From: Daphnia pulex
Lineage: Eukaryota > Arthropoda > Branchiopoda > Diplostraca > Daphniidae
Length of the DNA stretch: 64,000 bases
Direction of reading: 5' to 3'
Assembly: GCF_021134715.1 (NCBI RefSeq)
Contig: NC_060022.1
Coordinates: 5,771,001 to 5,835,000 of the forward strand
Positions within the stretch are counted from its first letter, which is position 1. The number at the start of each line of letters is the position of its first letter. The notes beneath the pieces were generated by a model, which worked only from the letters and a program-made list of their open reading frames with translations, was not told where the DNA came from and did no database searches. The translations under genes and the position numbers were made by a program. Below are positions 50,701 through 57,509 of this stretch, piece after piece.

Positions 50701-53700
50701 TATTGCGGCCAATCGCTACGCGTCGCTATCGTCGCTAAGAAAACGTCAACAAAACTGAACTACTTCTTAAACTACAAGAGGAATGTGCACTCATCTAAAA
50801 GAAAACAAAGAACAAGAAGCGGAGAACAAGGAAACAAACAAAAGACTCAAATCAAAGGTTATTGCAATGTGTGTAAATACCCCGACAGGCTGTGGACTAG
50901 TGATTCCGCCGCGCATCGAAGGCTGATGATGCAATCCTCTTGACGTCGGAGTTGTCGTCATGATGGGAGGTGGTGGCGGAGGCGGAGGTGCCTGCGAACC
51001 CGACGGACTTGACGACGGATGAAGTGAAGGCATAGCGTACGGCGAGTTGTAGTGAGTCGGGACGCCGGACCCGTTGCTTGATCCGTAGACGGGCGATATC
51101 ACAGTGAGAGCAACACTCGATCCACCCGCTGAATTCACGAAATCATAACAAAAGAAACAAACACACATGCAATATCTGGTTAGATCGTTGGAGGCAATAA
51201 CAACCAAGATGGCAGCAGCGCTGAGAATCGGTTGGCAATGTACAGTTAACCAACGAGCAATAGTAAGTCAGTGGAGAGAAGGAGAGAAGAAAAAAGAGAA
51301 AGAAACAACGGAATAAGGTAACAACACAACGCGTGCTTGCAACATGTTGTATATTGTGCGCCCTCAAATGGTGTGTGGCGCAGGCTCGTGGATGTTTTGG
51401 ACGATGGCCAATCATTTCGACATATTCGACCAACATCGATTGGACATTTTCACTTCGCAAGAATTAATGACTCCAGGCAGGTTAAACCGGTCAAATGATA
51501 TTAAACAGTCGTTATCTAAAACGAGACTCTCATTGTTGTTTATCGATACCAATCTGATTCGGAATTTCACGGAAAAAGTCAGGCAAAAGAAAAAAAGAGG
51601 GACCAAGTTTTTGTGACCACTAAAAGAAGTGTGGGATCCCCCTCATTCTTAAAAAAAAAAATAAAACCCTTAAACTAACCAACCCGTTCACAGATTGATT
51701 ATGTATGCCAAAGCAGGAGGGAGGAGAGATCCTATCTCTCTCTAGAATAAATACATAATTTCAAAGAGAACCAGAAAATGCAGGAATTGTCCGGCACCGG
51801 AGCCATTAGATTACATTCTAAGACCTGATGAAGATGGATGAGATCCTCATTGGAGGCATCAGGGGAACGTGACAGGCATTTCAAAAATCATTATATAAGC
51901 AAGAGTTGGAATGTTTTTCATTCACTCCTTCAAATGTGGCGAGCAAAAGAAAAATCCCAAAAAACTCAAGTGGGTCGATAGTTCTACATCTCTATTTCTA
52001 GCCGCCGTCGCCGACTTCTACACCAGACGACGTCATTGACAGCATCAGAAGCAGCAAGGCGCGTCCTTTTTACTCCCACCCCCTTCCTCCCATCCAGAGA
52101 GATGAATGGCGATGCTTACCATGGGCAGCTGCGGGAAGTAAGGCCGCCGGAGCAATACCCTCAACCATCGGGGGCTTAAGCGTGCACTCTCTTTCTCTCT
52201 CTAGTCTCTCCTCCTCCTCCTCCCCCCTTAAAACAGCTGGCGGTGGCTGGGCGCCGTACACCAAAACTTCTTCTCGATAACAAAATAAGAGTCGGCCAAC
52301 AAGCAAATAGATAAAAATGTTCAAACGGGGACTTGACCGAACGTTCCCCTATTTTCTTTTAACGGATCATTTTCTTATGTGACTAGTAACTGTGAATAGA
52401 TTCATTGGAATTTCAAATCCTCCCAAAGTATCCCCCTGCTATCTGTGTGTATGGGGATAGCTTTTGCCTGCCTAATTATTGGCAAGGTTGAAGAGGGTAA
52501 AAGGACCTGGCGACCGAAGTCGGTTGTTATCTTTTAGGAGCCTCCTCTTGAGGAGAAAGAGATCCATCAACAAGCAGACCAGCATTGTTATTTTTCCCAG
52601 AGAAATACCTTACAAAGTTATTTTATTTAAAATTCAAAAAAAAAAAAAAAAAACTGAAAGGGAAAATTCCACGTTCAAGTTCCGCCCTTTCTACCTCCCG
52701 TCCCGTCTGAAAAAGGTAAGGAGGTAGAAAGAGGTGTGCCAAATAGAAAAACACAACAACGTACCTCTAATCAAATCGACGACCTCGGCGTGGTTCGACT
52801 GGGTCACCCACGATCCGTTAACCTATTCAACCACAAAACACACACAAAACAATGGGAAAAATTATTATTTTCAGAAGAAGAAACGAAGAAAAAAACAAAA
52901 AATAAATGTCCTTTTACAACAAAAGAAATCAAACCGAGTCAACTGAATACCTTGATAATAATATCATCCTTAAAAATGCCGGCTCGCTCAGCGGCTCCGC
53001 CTATGAACATAAAAAAAGGGGTAAAGAAACCAAAGAAAACAGAAAAAAAAAATGACAAAACAAAAAATACATAATCGAATTCTACCTATTATCATGCGAA
53101 AATGCTAAATAAATAAATGTGGAAACATTAGAAGGGATAGACAGATAGACAGACAGAGAAAAAAAGAAGAAGAAAAGACGGAGAGACAGAGATAAAATAT
53201 GTCATTGATAGCATCGTCGCCGAGAAACACCTGCAGGAGCAGGGAGGGAATGATCAAAATAAATATTTGCGCTACCTTCACGAACGGTTTGAACGAAGAC
53301 GGGATTGTCACCGGCCACGACGAAACCGAACCCTCTATCGTCTCGGTTGATAACCACCACCCGCGACGGCGGATTGGAATGGCTGGCGTTATTACTACTG
53401 TTGTTACTACTGCCGCCAATCAGGCCGCCGTTGATTGACGACGTGCCGTATTGCGACGGAGCAGGGATCCACTGCAGCTGTGGCGCACCTCCTTGGAATC
53501 CGGACCAGTTCGGCTCGTTCAACCTAGAAGAGGGAGAGAAAAGAAGACATATTAAAAACCAACGTTAAAAAATAAAGATAGCCTCTATAAATAAACTGTT
53601 GATGTAGTAGTCTCGCAGTTGTTGCGTCACACAGATATGTGTACGATAGAGACGGAATTTTTCAGCATTTTCTTTTTCATTTTCAACCCAAATGCAATCC

Positions 53701-55659
53701 ACTTTGAAAAATGAAAACAAACTCTTATAACAGCAATGACATCATCATCAAAGGCCCTCTTAAAAAATCGTTTTCAGTTACCCGGGAGTTTCCGGATGTA
53801 CTACTCACATATACAACAAGCTGCATTGAATAAATAAATTTACAAATTGAAAAAAAAAGAAGCTCGCACAGGCGCATGATTTTGCATCAAGATTTCTTTT
53901 TAACATTTTGTTTTGCCTCCCAACAGTTGGATACAGGACTTGTGCGTTGTTTGTTATCCCGGACACACAAAACGTCGATCATATTACCGCGCACTATCAT
54001 CACCCAGAAACAATCTGGCATCGAGAAGTGAGGGGGTCAAAAAGTCTCAAGTTCTTTCGATTCAAAGTCCAAAAATCCCATTTTCTTGATTGTTCTCGCC
54101 CCAAAAAGTCATCGACAAATAATTCTTTTCAAAAAGGATTGGGACAAGCCACTGGTTCATTGTGTGGTCCTTCAGAGGGTGGTGGTACGTAGTGGTGTGC
54201 ATTGCAGGTGGCATTTTCAATTCTCCTCCCACCTTTTTTTTCTTATATTTCCTTATAACCAACGCGTCTACAAAGAAAGAAAGAGAGAAAATACGCCATT
54301 TGTTTCCTGGGCCATGTCAGAAGACCTTGGAGCTCCTCGAAGGGGAAACCTGAGAGGGTGGCCCCCCTCTTCGCTCTCTCTCTCTCTCTCTCTCTTTCTT
54401 GTTTAACCAGGGCCCCATTTTTCCCAGTGTTTTTGGACCGGACACGGAGGCCTTTTAAGATTTTTTTTCTTTTTCTTTTAAACAAAATAAAGCATCCTCT
54501 TGCCTTCTCTCCCCATTGGGAACCGTATACACCAACGACGAGAGGAGCGGTTGGAGGGGAAGACTTGGCATACACAAAACGGCCAGCACACTACTGGCAG
54601 TGGTCTCTGTATACTGTATACACAAAATGCACTAATGTAAAAACAGGTCCTGTCGTCGGGAATATTCTCAAGCAACTCAAGTATATTCCACTCGTAAACA
54701 CGATGAGAATTGAAAAGATGTGTGTGTGACGGGCGTGGTAGATTGGATGAGAGTAGCGGTCGATTTTCACCGGAATTATCCGGCCAGAAAGAGCTTTTCT
54801 TTGTGTGTACGTACGTTGCGTTAAGAGAAAACAAGAGGAAAATCCATCATCACACGCAACACATGCGGAACTTGCTCAACCCCTAAAAACGGCTACAGTC
54901 CTCCCAACCACCAGCAGCGAGCAGTAGAGAGAGAGAGGGAGAAAAAAGGAAAATTTTCAAGCGGACATTAGTTCAGGTTCTCTGCGTTTTGAATCTCTCC
55001 TCCACTCCCTTTTCGAATTAAATGACGACGGACGTACTCGCTTATAGTGCAGGCGATTCTAATGGAAATTCACTCTCAACGACGGGCTTTAACTTGGCTC
55101 ACGAACGCTCCGTCACGTTCCAAGCCTTGTTTAAAACAAGGGCTGGACCTCTACCCTTTCCTTTTTTACTTTTCTTGATTTCCCTCCCCCTCCTTCTTTT
55201 GTTACTTCTTGAGAAAAATGTACGGTTAGTTTCGAGTGGAGTCGGTCGGCACGCTGGTAGCGACGAAGAAGAGAGAATGAGAGAAACGGGAATTGGGATC
55301 ACGTCATCGTATCAGAAAGGGCCCAGCCCTCCAAGAGACAATTGCCACAACAGGAGACTGATCAAAAATGCCTTGAATCCCTTCAAGCCAAACAAAACCT
55401 AACCATCGTGGCTCATTTTCTCTTGGCCCCCATCAACAAAATGTGTGTGGGTGTTAAAGCTGGGTGTGGATCCAATGCCTGACATGAGTCGCAGAGTTTA
55501 GTTTCTCCTGATGGCTTTTCCAGCCTATCGGTTATTTCCTGTTTACAACCACAATCTTCTCACCTCACGAAAGAATCTTAACTGGAAATTATGAAAGCAA
55601 TCATGAACAGAAATTAATATATCTCACCTCTCTTCCAAACTGGTCAGCGTGTTATCCAT
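17962..55659 (-). CDS. RhoGEF2: RhoGEF2, PDZ-RGS-C1-DH-PH Rho guanine exchange factor
   Basis: Thirty-six coding exons join in frame (5' to 3', minus strand): 55659-55628, 53523-53276, 53000-52951, 52822-52765, 51128-50881, 50053-49823, 49235-48777, 48488-48389, 48266-48091, 47974-47840, 47755-47642, 47559-47461, 47372-47280, 47190-46997, 46883-46706, 46605-46491, 46387-46232, 46132-46049, 37426-37264, 32934-32865, 32750-32695, 28501-28427, 27841-27606, 27233-27013, 26892-26779, 26664-26356, 26230-25984, 25786-25699, 20166-19978, 19859-19675, 19389-19210, 19079-18903, 18823-18618, 18523-18298, 18237-18107 and 18042-17962. The product is about 1,907 residues. Domain order and motifs match insect RhoGEF2 and vertebrate ARHGEF11/12, which activate RhoA/Rho1 at the cortex downstream of G-alpha-12/13. 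Every listed intron has GT-AG ends and phases agree throughout. The start is the ATG of a 32-base coding exon (MDNTLTSLEER) spliced to LNEPNWSGF. Cassette exons I did not see are possible. Confidence 0.88.
20359..20395. repeat. GA microsatellite
   Basis: Near-pure GA repeat in the intron between RhoGEF2 exons 28 and 29, followed by AAAGAGAC. Confidence 0.9.
22298..22455 (-). CDS. RhoGEF2: RhoGEF2 alternative first exon E (52 codons)
   Basis: ATG at 22455 opens MDILRDLRRRSLQLDNGD and MRRGSMAVDSVSADKK, ending LLHR at donor CACAG|GTTTGG in phase 2. It matches the phase-2 acceptor of exon 29 (20166), giving LLH-R-WFRHITDATEAY. The predicted product of about 510 residues lacks DH and PH completely and carries only the C-terminal tail. 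RRRSLQ and RRGSMA are good basophilic kinase sites. Confidence 0.6.
22640..22670. repeat. GT microsatellite
   Basis: About a dozen GT units with a GAGTGTGAG tail, roughly 185 bases upstream (minus strand) of alternative first exon E, so within its possible promoter. Confidence 0.9.
25699..26230 (-). CDS. RhoGEF2: RhoGEF2 exons 27-28: PH domain
   Basis: Pleckstrin-homology fold directly after DH: LIYEGALTWRTKGQKNVDLHVVLLEEYILLLQ, YVLKFHS, PIIKIATVLVRPVATD, KLALYLVNTSPTGAQIYDLVA. In RhoA-type GEFs the PH domain packs on DH and binds active Rho for feedback. Exon 28 ends within ERKA, which continues as WFRHITDATEAY in exon 29. Confidence 0.93.
26356..27233 (-). CDS. RhoGEF2: RhoGEF2 exons 24-26: DH catalytic domain
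   Basis: Dbl-homology fold at about residues 1124-1335. CR1 is ELFHTERSHVRNLKVLD, the middle contains NLLFPNLPDMLEIH, and CR3 is LKDIIPTAMQRLTKYPLLLE, the hallmark GTPase-contact helix. The CR3 arginine and lysine (MQRLTKYP) are intact, so the exchange core appears functional. It catalyses GDP release from Rho1/RhoA. Confidence 0.95.
27606..28501 (-). CDS. RhoGEF2: RhoGEF2 exons 22-23: linker before DH
   Basis: Exon 22 (28501-28427) gives DMDREDRSLSNNNSGSSS. Exon 23 (27841-27606) gives LESPSPSDIRISGSALSDG, WDSDLEADPDPPDWTRNLD and TPKEKQRQEVVN, which runs straight into the DH domain of exon 24. Confidence 0.88.
30397..30593 (-). CDS. RhoGEF2: RhoGEF2 alternative first exon D (65 codons)
   Basis: ATG in good context (AGACATGG) at 30593: MAVSFGIERRSSGRTMSPRS, ending SDEILNEARRCLSE and donor GGAAAG|GTTCTT in phase 2. 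That phase matches exon 22 (28501). The predicted isoform of about 950 residues begins shortly before the DH domain. Confidence 0.65.
32695..32934 (-). CDS. RhoGEF2: RhoGEF2 exons 20-21
   Basis: Exon 20 (32934-32865) encodes SGASNFSKKKVSRSESLRERAQR, a basic RxxS-containing stretch. Exon 21 (32750-32695) encodes KHREKRKHSDPNLPPSHS. Both carry likely kinase-site motifs (SRSES, RKHSDP). The intron between them is about 114 bases. Confidence 0.85.
33668..34512 (-). CDS. RhoGEF2: RhoGEF2 alternative first exon C (281 codons)
   Basis: The ATG at 34512 (MFHRKRHHHHQHSRPAV) opens a Ser/Pro-rich frame: RRKRSPMDLSSQS, SLSPMPSGNHLAAMVMNSI, and SSEPTSPFADP near the end. The frame stays open past 33668 to 33553. 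The best-phased exit is CCGAG|GCAACC at 33668, a non-canonical GC donor in phase 2, which fits exon 20 (32934, also phase 2). GT donors farther on (near 33630 and 33610) are phase 0 and would join exon 21 instead. An acceptor-like CTTTTTCCTAG near 34591 suggests a spliced 5' UTR. The predicted form lacks PDZ, RGS and C1. Confidence 0.6.
35763..35809. repeat. CA microsatellite
   Basis: Interrupted CA repeat in the intron upstream of alternative first exon C. Confidence 0.9.
37264..37426 (-). CDS. RhoGEF2: RhoGEF2 exon 19: charged linker
   Basis: GDKQSGLGSNGRSFN to YEEELD, entered in phase 1 and left in phase 2 (AG|GTACAC). It lies 8.6 kb downstream of exon 18 and is the first exon shared by the PDZ form and alternative form B. 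Confidence 0.82.
38715..39918 (-). CDS. RhoGEF2: RhoGEF2 alternative first exon B (401 codons)
   Basis: An open frame starting at the first ATG (39918, MQSLRLKLRKRKYKL) runs 401 codons to a donor CGACCAG|GTAGTT at 38715 in phase 1, which matches the phase-1 acceptor of exon 19 (37426). It holds a run of acidic residues (EEDEEEDEDDDEE), two polyproline blocks, a polyalanine run, and basic Ser-rich motifs (LKRSASCY, RKQSASLR). The predicted isoform has linker, DH, PH and tail but no PDZ, RGS or C1. The frame extends 40 codons upstream of the ATG without another ATG. No similarity to known domains is apparent. Confidence 0.7.
40039..41923. other. RhoGEF2 intron, possible promoter region B
   Basis: No coding exon found. 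This stretch lies upstream (minus strand) of alternative first exon B and would hold its promoter and 5' UTR. It has pyrimidine tracts and a G run near 40797-40808. Confidence 0.35.
41924..42154 (+). CDS. Candidate nested two-exon microgene
   Basis: On the plus strand inside the RhoGEF2 intron, ATG 41924 opens MALNALFDEMAINGSPSNEN, ending at donor ACAATG|GTAACG (41995). A 78-base intron with a strong TTTTTTCTTTTTTAG acceptor joins in phase 0 to 42074-42154 (KSPIPRLLHRFSSNTQREF, stop TAA). The product would be 50 residues. Intron size, acceptor and phase all look like a real gene of this genome. The last exon might instead splice onward at TATCGA|GTACC. Not recognised. Confidence 0.35.
43126..43639 (+). 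CDS. Candidate nested exons with one C2H2 zinc finger
   Basis: A plus-strand exon after CATCAACAG at 43125 reads DVRHHEKVRKHSRMTDP, then CPFPDC and LIRHISSFH. This is a C-X4-C-X12-H-X4-H zinc finger. It exits at GGCAAG|GTTTTC (43315, phase 2) and re-enters at 43414 in phase, giving AELESHSKKLYDVSRWKQ onward to a stop at 43639. A further open stretch at about 42540-42690 (RRLEVPEAQALMRRRKLEF) has similar composition. Together with 41924-42154 this may be one gene or the remains of one. Family not recognised. Confidence 0.33.
44496..44768 (-). CDS. Weak candidate for a small secreted peptide
   Basis: The ATG near 44759 opens MQSFKLFTIES, then a phenylalanine run from a TTC/TTT tract, AVSLLSCVEVEARNDG and a tail with VVKKYYPLRSF. 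The N-terminus looks like a signal peptide, and KK and RS sites could be processed. The hydrophobic core is coded by a simple pyrimidine repeat, so this may be chance. It sits on the same strand as RhoGEF2 in the intron between exons 18 and 19. Confidence 0.15.
   Translation of the reverse strand: MQHMQSFKLFTIESSEGIFFFFFFFLAVSLLSCVEVEARNDGPIDQPGAFADVVKKYYPLRSFRLLAAADSGISLSLLSLHTQMLIRLRD
46049..46605 (-). CDS. RhoGEF2: RhoGEF2 exons 16-18: C1 zinc-binding domain
   Basis: The two-exon C1 domain (46605-46491, 46387-46232) has the full H-X12-C-X2-C-X13-C-X2-C-X4-H-X2-C-X7-C spacing, from HHFVAHQYFSVTLCNHC to NCEMNIHKGCVKVIEESC. C1 domains bind membrane lipid or diacylglycerol, and one is present in Drosophila RhoGEF2 but not in vertebrate ARHGEF11/12. 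Exon 18 (46132-46049) is a Ser/Asp-rich linker. The acceptor of exon 18 (ACCAAAAG) has a poor pyrimidine tract, which may mark regulated splicing. Confidence 0.9.
46706..47974 (-). CDS. RhoGEF2: RhoGEF2 exons 10-15: RGS-like domain
   Basis: Six exons encode an acidic lead-in (SMEEDEFSDHESVK) and the RGS-homology fold, about residues 580-770. Visible pieces are WQHNAHLAVFMNFVMSNCD, FFHLITDLYKEGTAKDMKKW, HSTYLVPNA, DEHVLHEIDDALQVDIDKEE and KARSKAKEELKRHLAEFL. In this GEF family the domain binds active G-alpha-12/13 and links receptors to Rho. The acceptor of exon 10 is preceded by a homopolymer T tract of about 24 bases on the transcript strand (plus-strand A run at about 47978-48000). Confidence 0.92.
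48091..49235 (-). CDS. RhoGEF2: RhoGEF2 exons 7-9: Pro/Ser-rich linker
   Basis: Exons 49235-48777, 48488-48389 and 48266-48091 encode about 245 residues of disordered sequence. It has VPPPLPARNRS and PPPPLPPRNPS motifs, likely SH3-type ligands, a long Ser run, and RRFSSSDS and STRRGGG, likely kinase targets. Exon 9 must begin at CCCGTCG after AATTCAG (48266); the nearer TTTCAG would break the frame. Confidence 0.85.
49823..50053 (-). CDS. RhoGEF2: RhoGEF2 exon 6: coiled-coil segment
   Basis: A 77-codon, phase-0 exon. The sequence HEQQRVVELERLNTFKLM through ELASAEKRVRELQQKYNHM has a heptad-like charge and leucine pattern typical of a short coiled coil (about residues 213-289). It may serve dimerisation or spacing between PDZ and RGS domains; that role is inference. 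Confidence 0.85.
50881..53523 (-). CDS. RhoGEF2: RhoGEF2 exons 2-5: PDZ domain
   Basis: Four exons (53523-53276, 53000-52951, 52822-52765, 51128-50881) encode the PDZ fold at about residues 68-138. It starts RVVVINRDDRGFGFVVAG, where GFGF is the carboxylate-binding loop, and continues NPVFVQTVREG, GAAERAGIFKDDIIIKVNG, THAEVVDLIR-type helix sequence (here TQSNHAEVVDLIR) and GGSSVALTVI. The PDZ domain of this family binds C-termini of membrane receptors or adaptors and helps recruit the exchange factor to the cortex. Ser/Pro-rich sequence with a nine-proline run follows in exon 5. Confidence 0.92.
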
Positions 55660-57288
55660 ACTTTCATCGAGATATCACTCATCCACTAGGCACTATGGCT
55701 GCACCCATAGCATGTAATGACACATTGACAAGTGTAACACAGTGGAAACAGATTCCTCAACAGACAAAAAGTCTGGGACACGGCCAAAAAGCAATGACAA
55801 ATCACAACGCGAGATCTAAACTGTTAGCCAATGTGCAAAATGTCAAACTGGAGGCTGTCTGGGGAAGCAGGATAGAAAAAAAACAACACAAGCTGTTGAG
55901 GCACAAACAAGAAGTTGATGAACAAAGTTAAGGCCAAAAAACGAAACTAATCCTGAGAGATTCGTTGTTGCATTCAACTTGTGGATCCAATCAATGAAGC
56001 AAAACTGTTCTTGATCTTTCTTCGGCTTCTTTTTTTTTCTTGGTGTATGAGTGGTTGGCACACCGCCCCCGCTGCTGTGTTGTATATGCTCTGGGCGTCT
56101 ACTGAAGAGTGGGAAGCCAGCAATATGGCCGCCAACACTTGTCAACAAAAAAACTCAAAACAACACTTAGGCCACCAGAAAAGGCAAAGCAGGGCTGGGA
56201 ATAAAGCTATTTCTTACAAAACTTTTCTCAATCGTTGGTATAAAGTCACTTGATATGCTAAAGAGAATCAAGCACAATCCGTTTTGACGATTCACGGGCT
56301 ACTAGTTGTAATGCGAAAAAAATTGGACAACTTGCATCCCCGTGGCACGATACAGAAACTTACAACGAGTTCGAAATTCATCCACAGTGTGGCGCTAGTT
56401 GCTGAAGCGCGTGCGACTCGCCGAGCTTCCCACGAGAGATTTGAAAAGAAAAAAAAGTTTGACACTTCCAATTATATCCATAATTGATATAAACAAAAGG
56501 ATTTGTTATTTGTATACAAGCTAGTGTTTACCTTTCTCAACACTTGTTTTTAACTTATGACCTCCAGACATTTTCACACGTTATTTATAATTTCTTTATC
56601 GCAATTCTAGCGATATTATTATAGCTAACAGCATTTTAAAAATGGTTAATTTCTGCTAAATTATCTAAATGCGATAAGGATAAAAAAAAACTTGGAATAG
56701 AAATCTGGCACAAACAAATTTATGTGAGATAATGTGATTAACATTTTGTGGTTTTTTCCTCTAAAAAGAATATCTGAGATTTGTCACAGATTCCACACAA
56801 AAAAATAGAGCGGGTCCCATGGAAATAAGACACGCTCCTTAAAAATAAAAAGAAATCTAGAACATCATTACTGGTGGTTTTTTAAAAAATCGTAAAAAAA
56901 TCATGGAGATCCGGGAAGTCGGTATATGTTTGTCAGATGAAAAAGTCAGCCACAATGCATATATAACTCAACTGTATAAATATAGGATAACCAAACACAT
57001 AACGGGAACTGGGCAAAGAGGAGGTTATCCAACAGCTGGAGCTGACGCGGTAAAAAAAAAAAAAAAAGTAAGCTAATGTATTTTACCAAAAATCTGACCT
57101 GGAAAAATCGGCATACAGAGGCAGATGTTGACTCCCTCGAAAAATAAAAAAGTACTGTTTGAGTTTGCCCTACAATCGGTTCAGAGTGTCAAAAAAATGA
57201 ATAATTATTTTTATCCCCACTGCTTTAATGGATTCGCACTCAATAATTTACAAAAATTTTTAATACTTTTTTAACTTTTGTTAGATAC
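55660..57288. other. RhoGEF2 5' region and intergenic DNA
   Basis: Upstream of the first RhoGEF2 coding exon on the minus strand; must hold 5' UTR and promoter. No further coding exon is supported. Short plus-strand frames here lack splice or domain support. The stretch 56500-57280 is very AT-rich. Confidence 0.45.
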
Positions 57289-57294
57289 TTTATT
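57289..57294 (-). terminator. Polyadenylation signal AATAAA
   Basis: Plus-strand TTTATT reads AATAAA on the minus strand, about 215 bases downstream of the stop codon of the 979-residue secreted protein gene. It gives a plausible short 3' UTR. Confidence 0.5.
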
Positions 57295-57509
57295 CATATA
57301 TCAATTTTGTAGAGTCACACGAGTACACAACACGGATCACATTAGAGGAAGATTGTTTTGTTTTTTTCTGTAAGCTGCTGATACGTTCTTGTAGGAGATG
57401 TCATTTTGGTAAAAAATTATGAACAGATGTTAAATGAAATAAATAGAGCCAAATAGGATGCAAATTTTCACACGTCACGCGGTAATATATATAATAATAA
57501 TGCTTTCGA

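Noticed and set aside
52070..52324. Minus-strand frame considered as the end of the PDZ domain
   Set aside because: It does not supply the expected SSVALTV strand; exon 51128-50881 does and keeps the phase.
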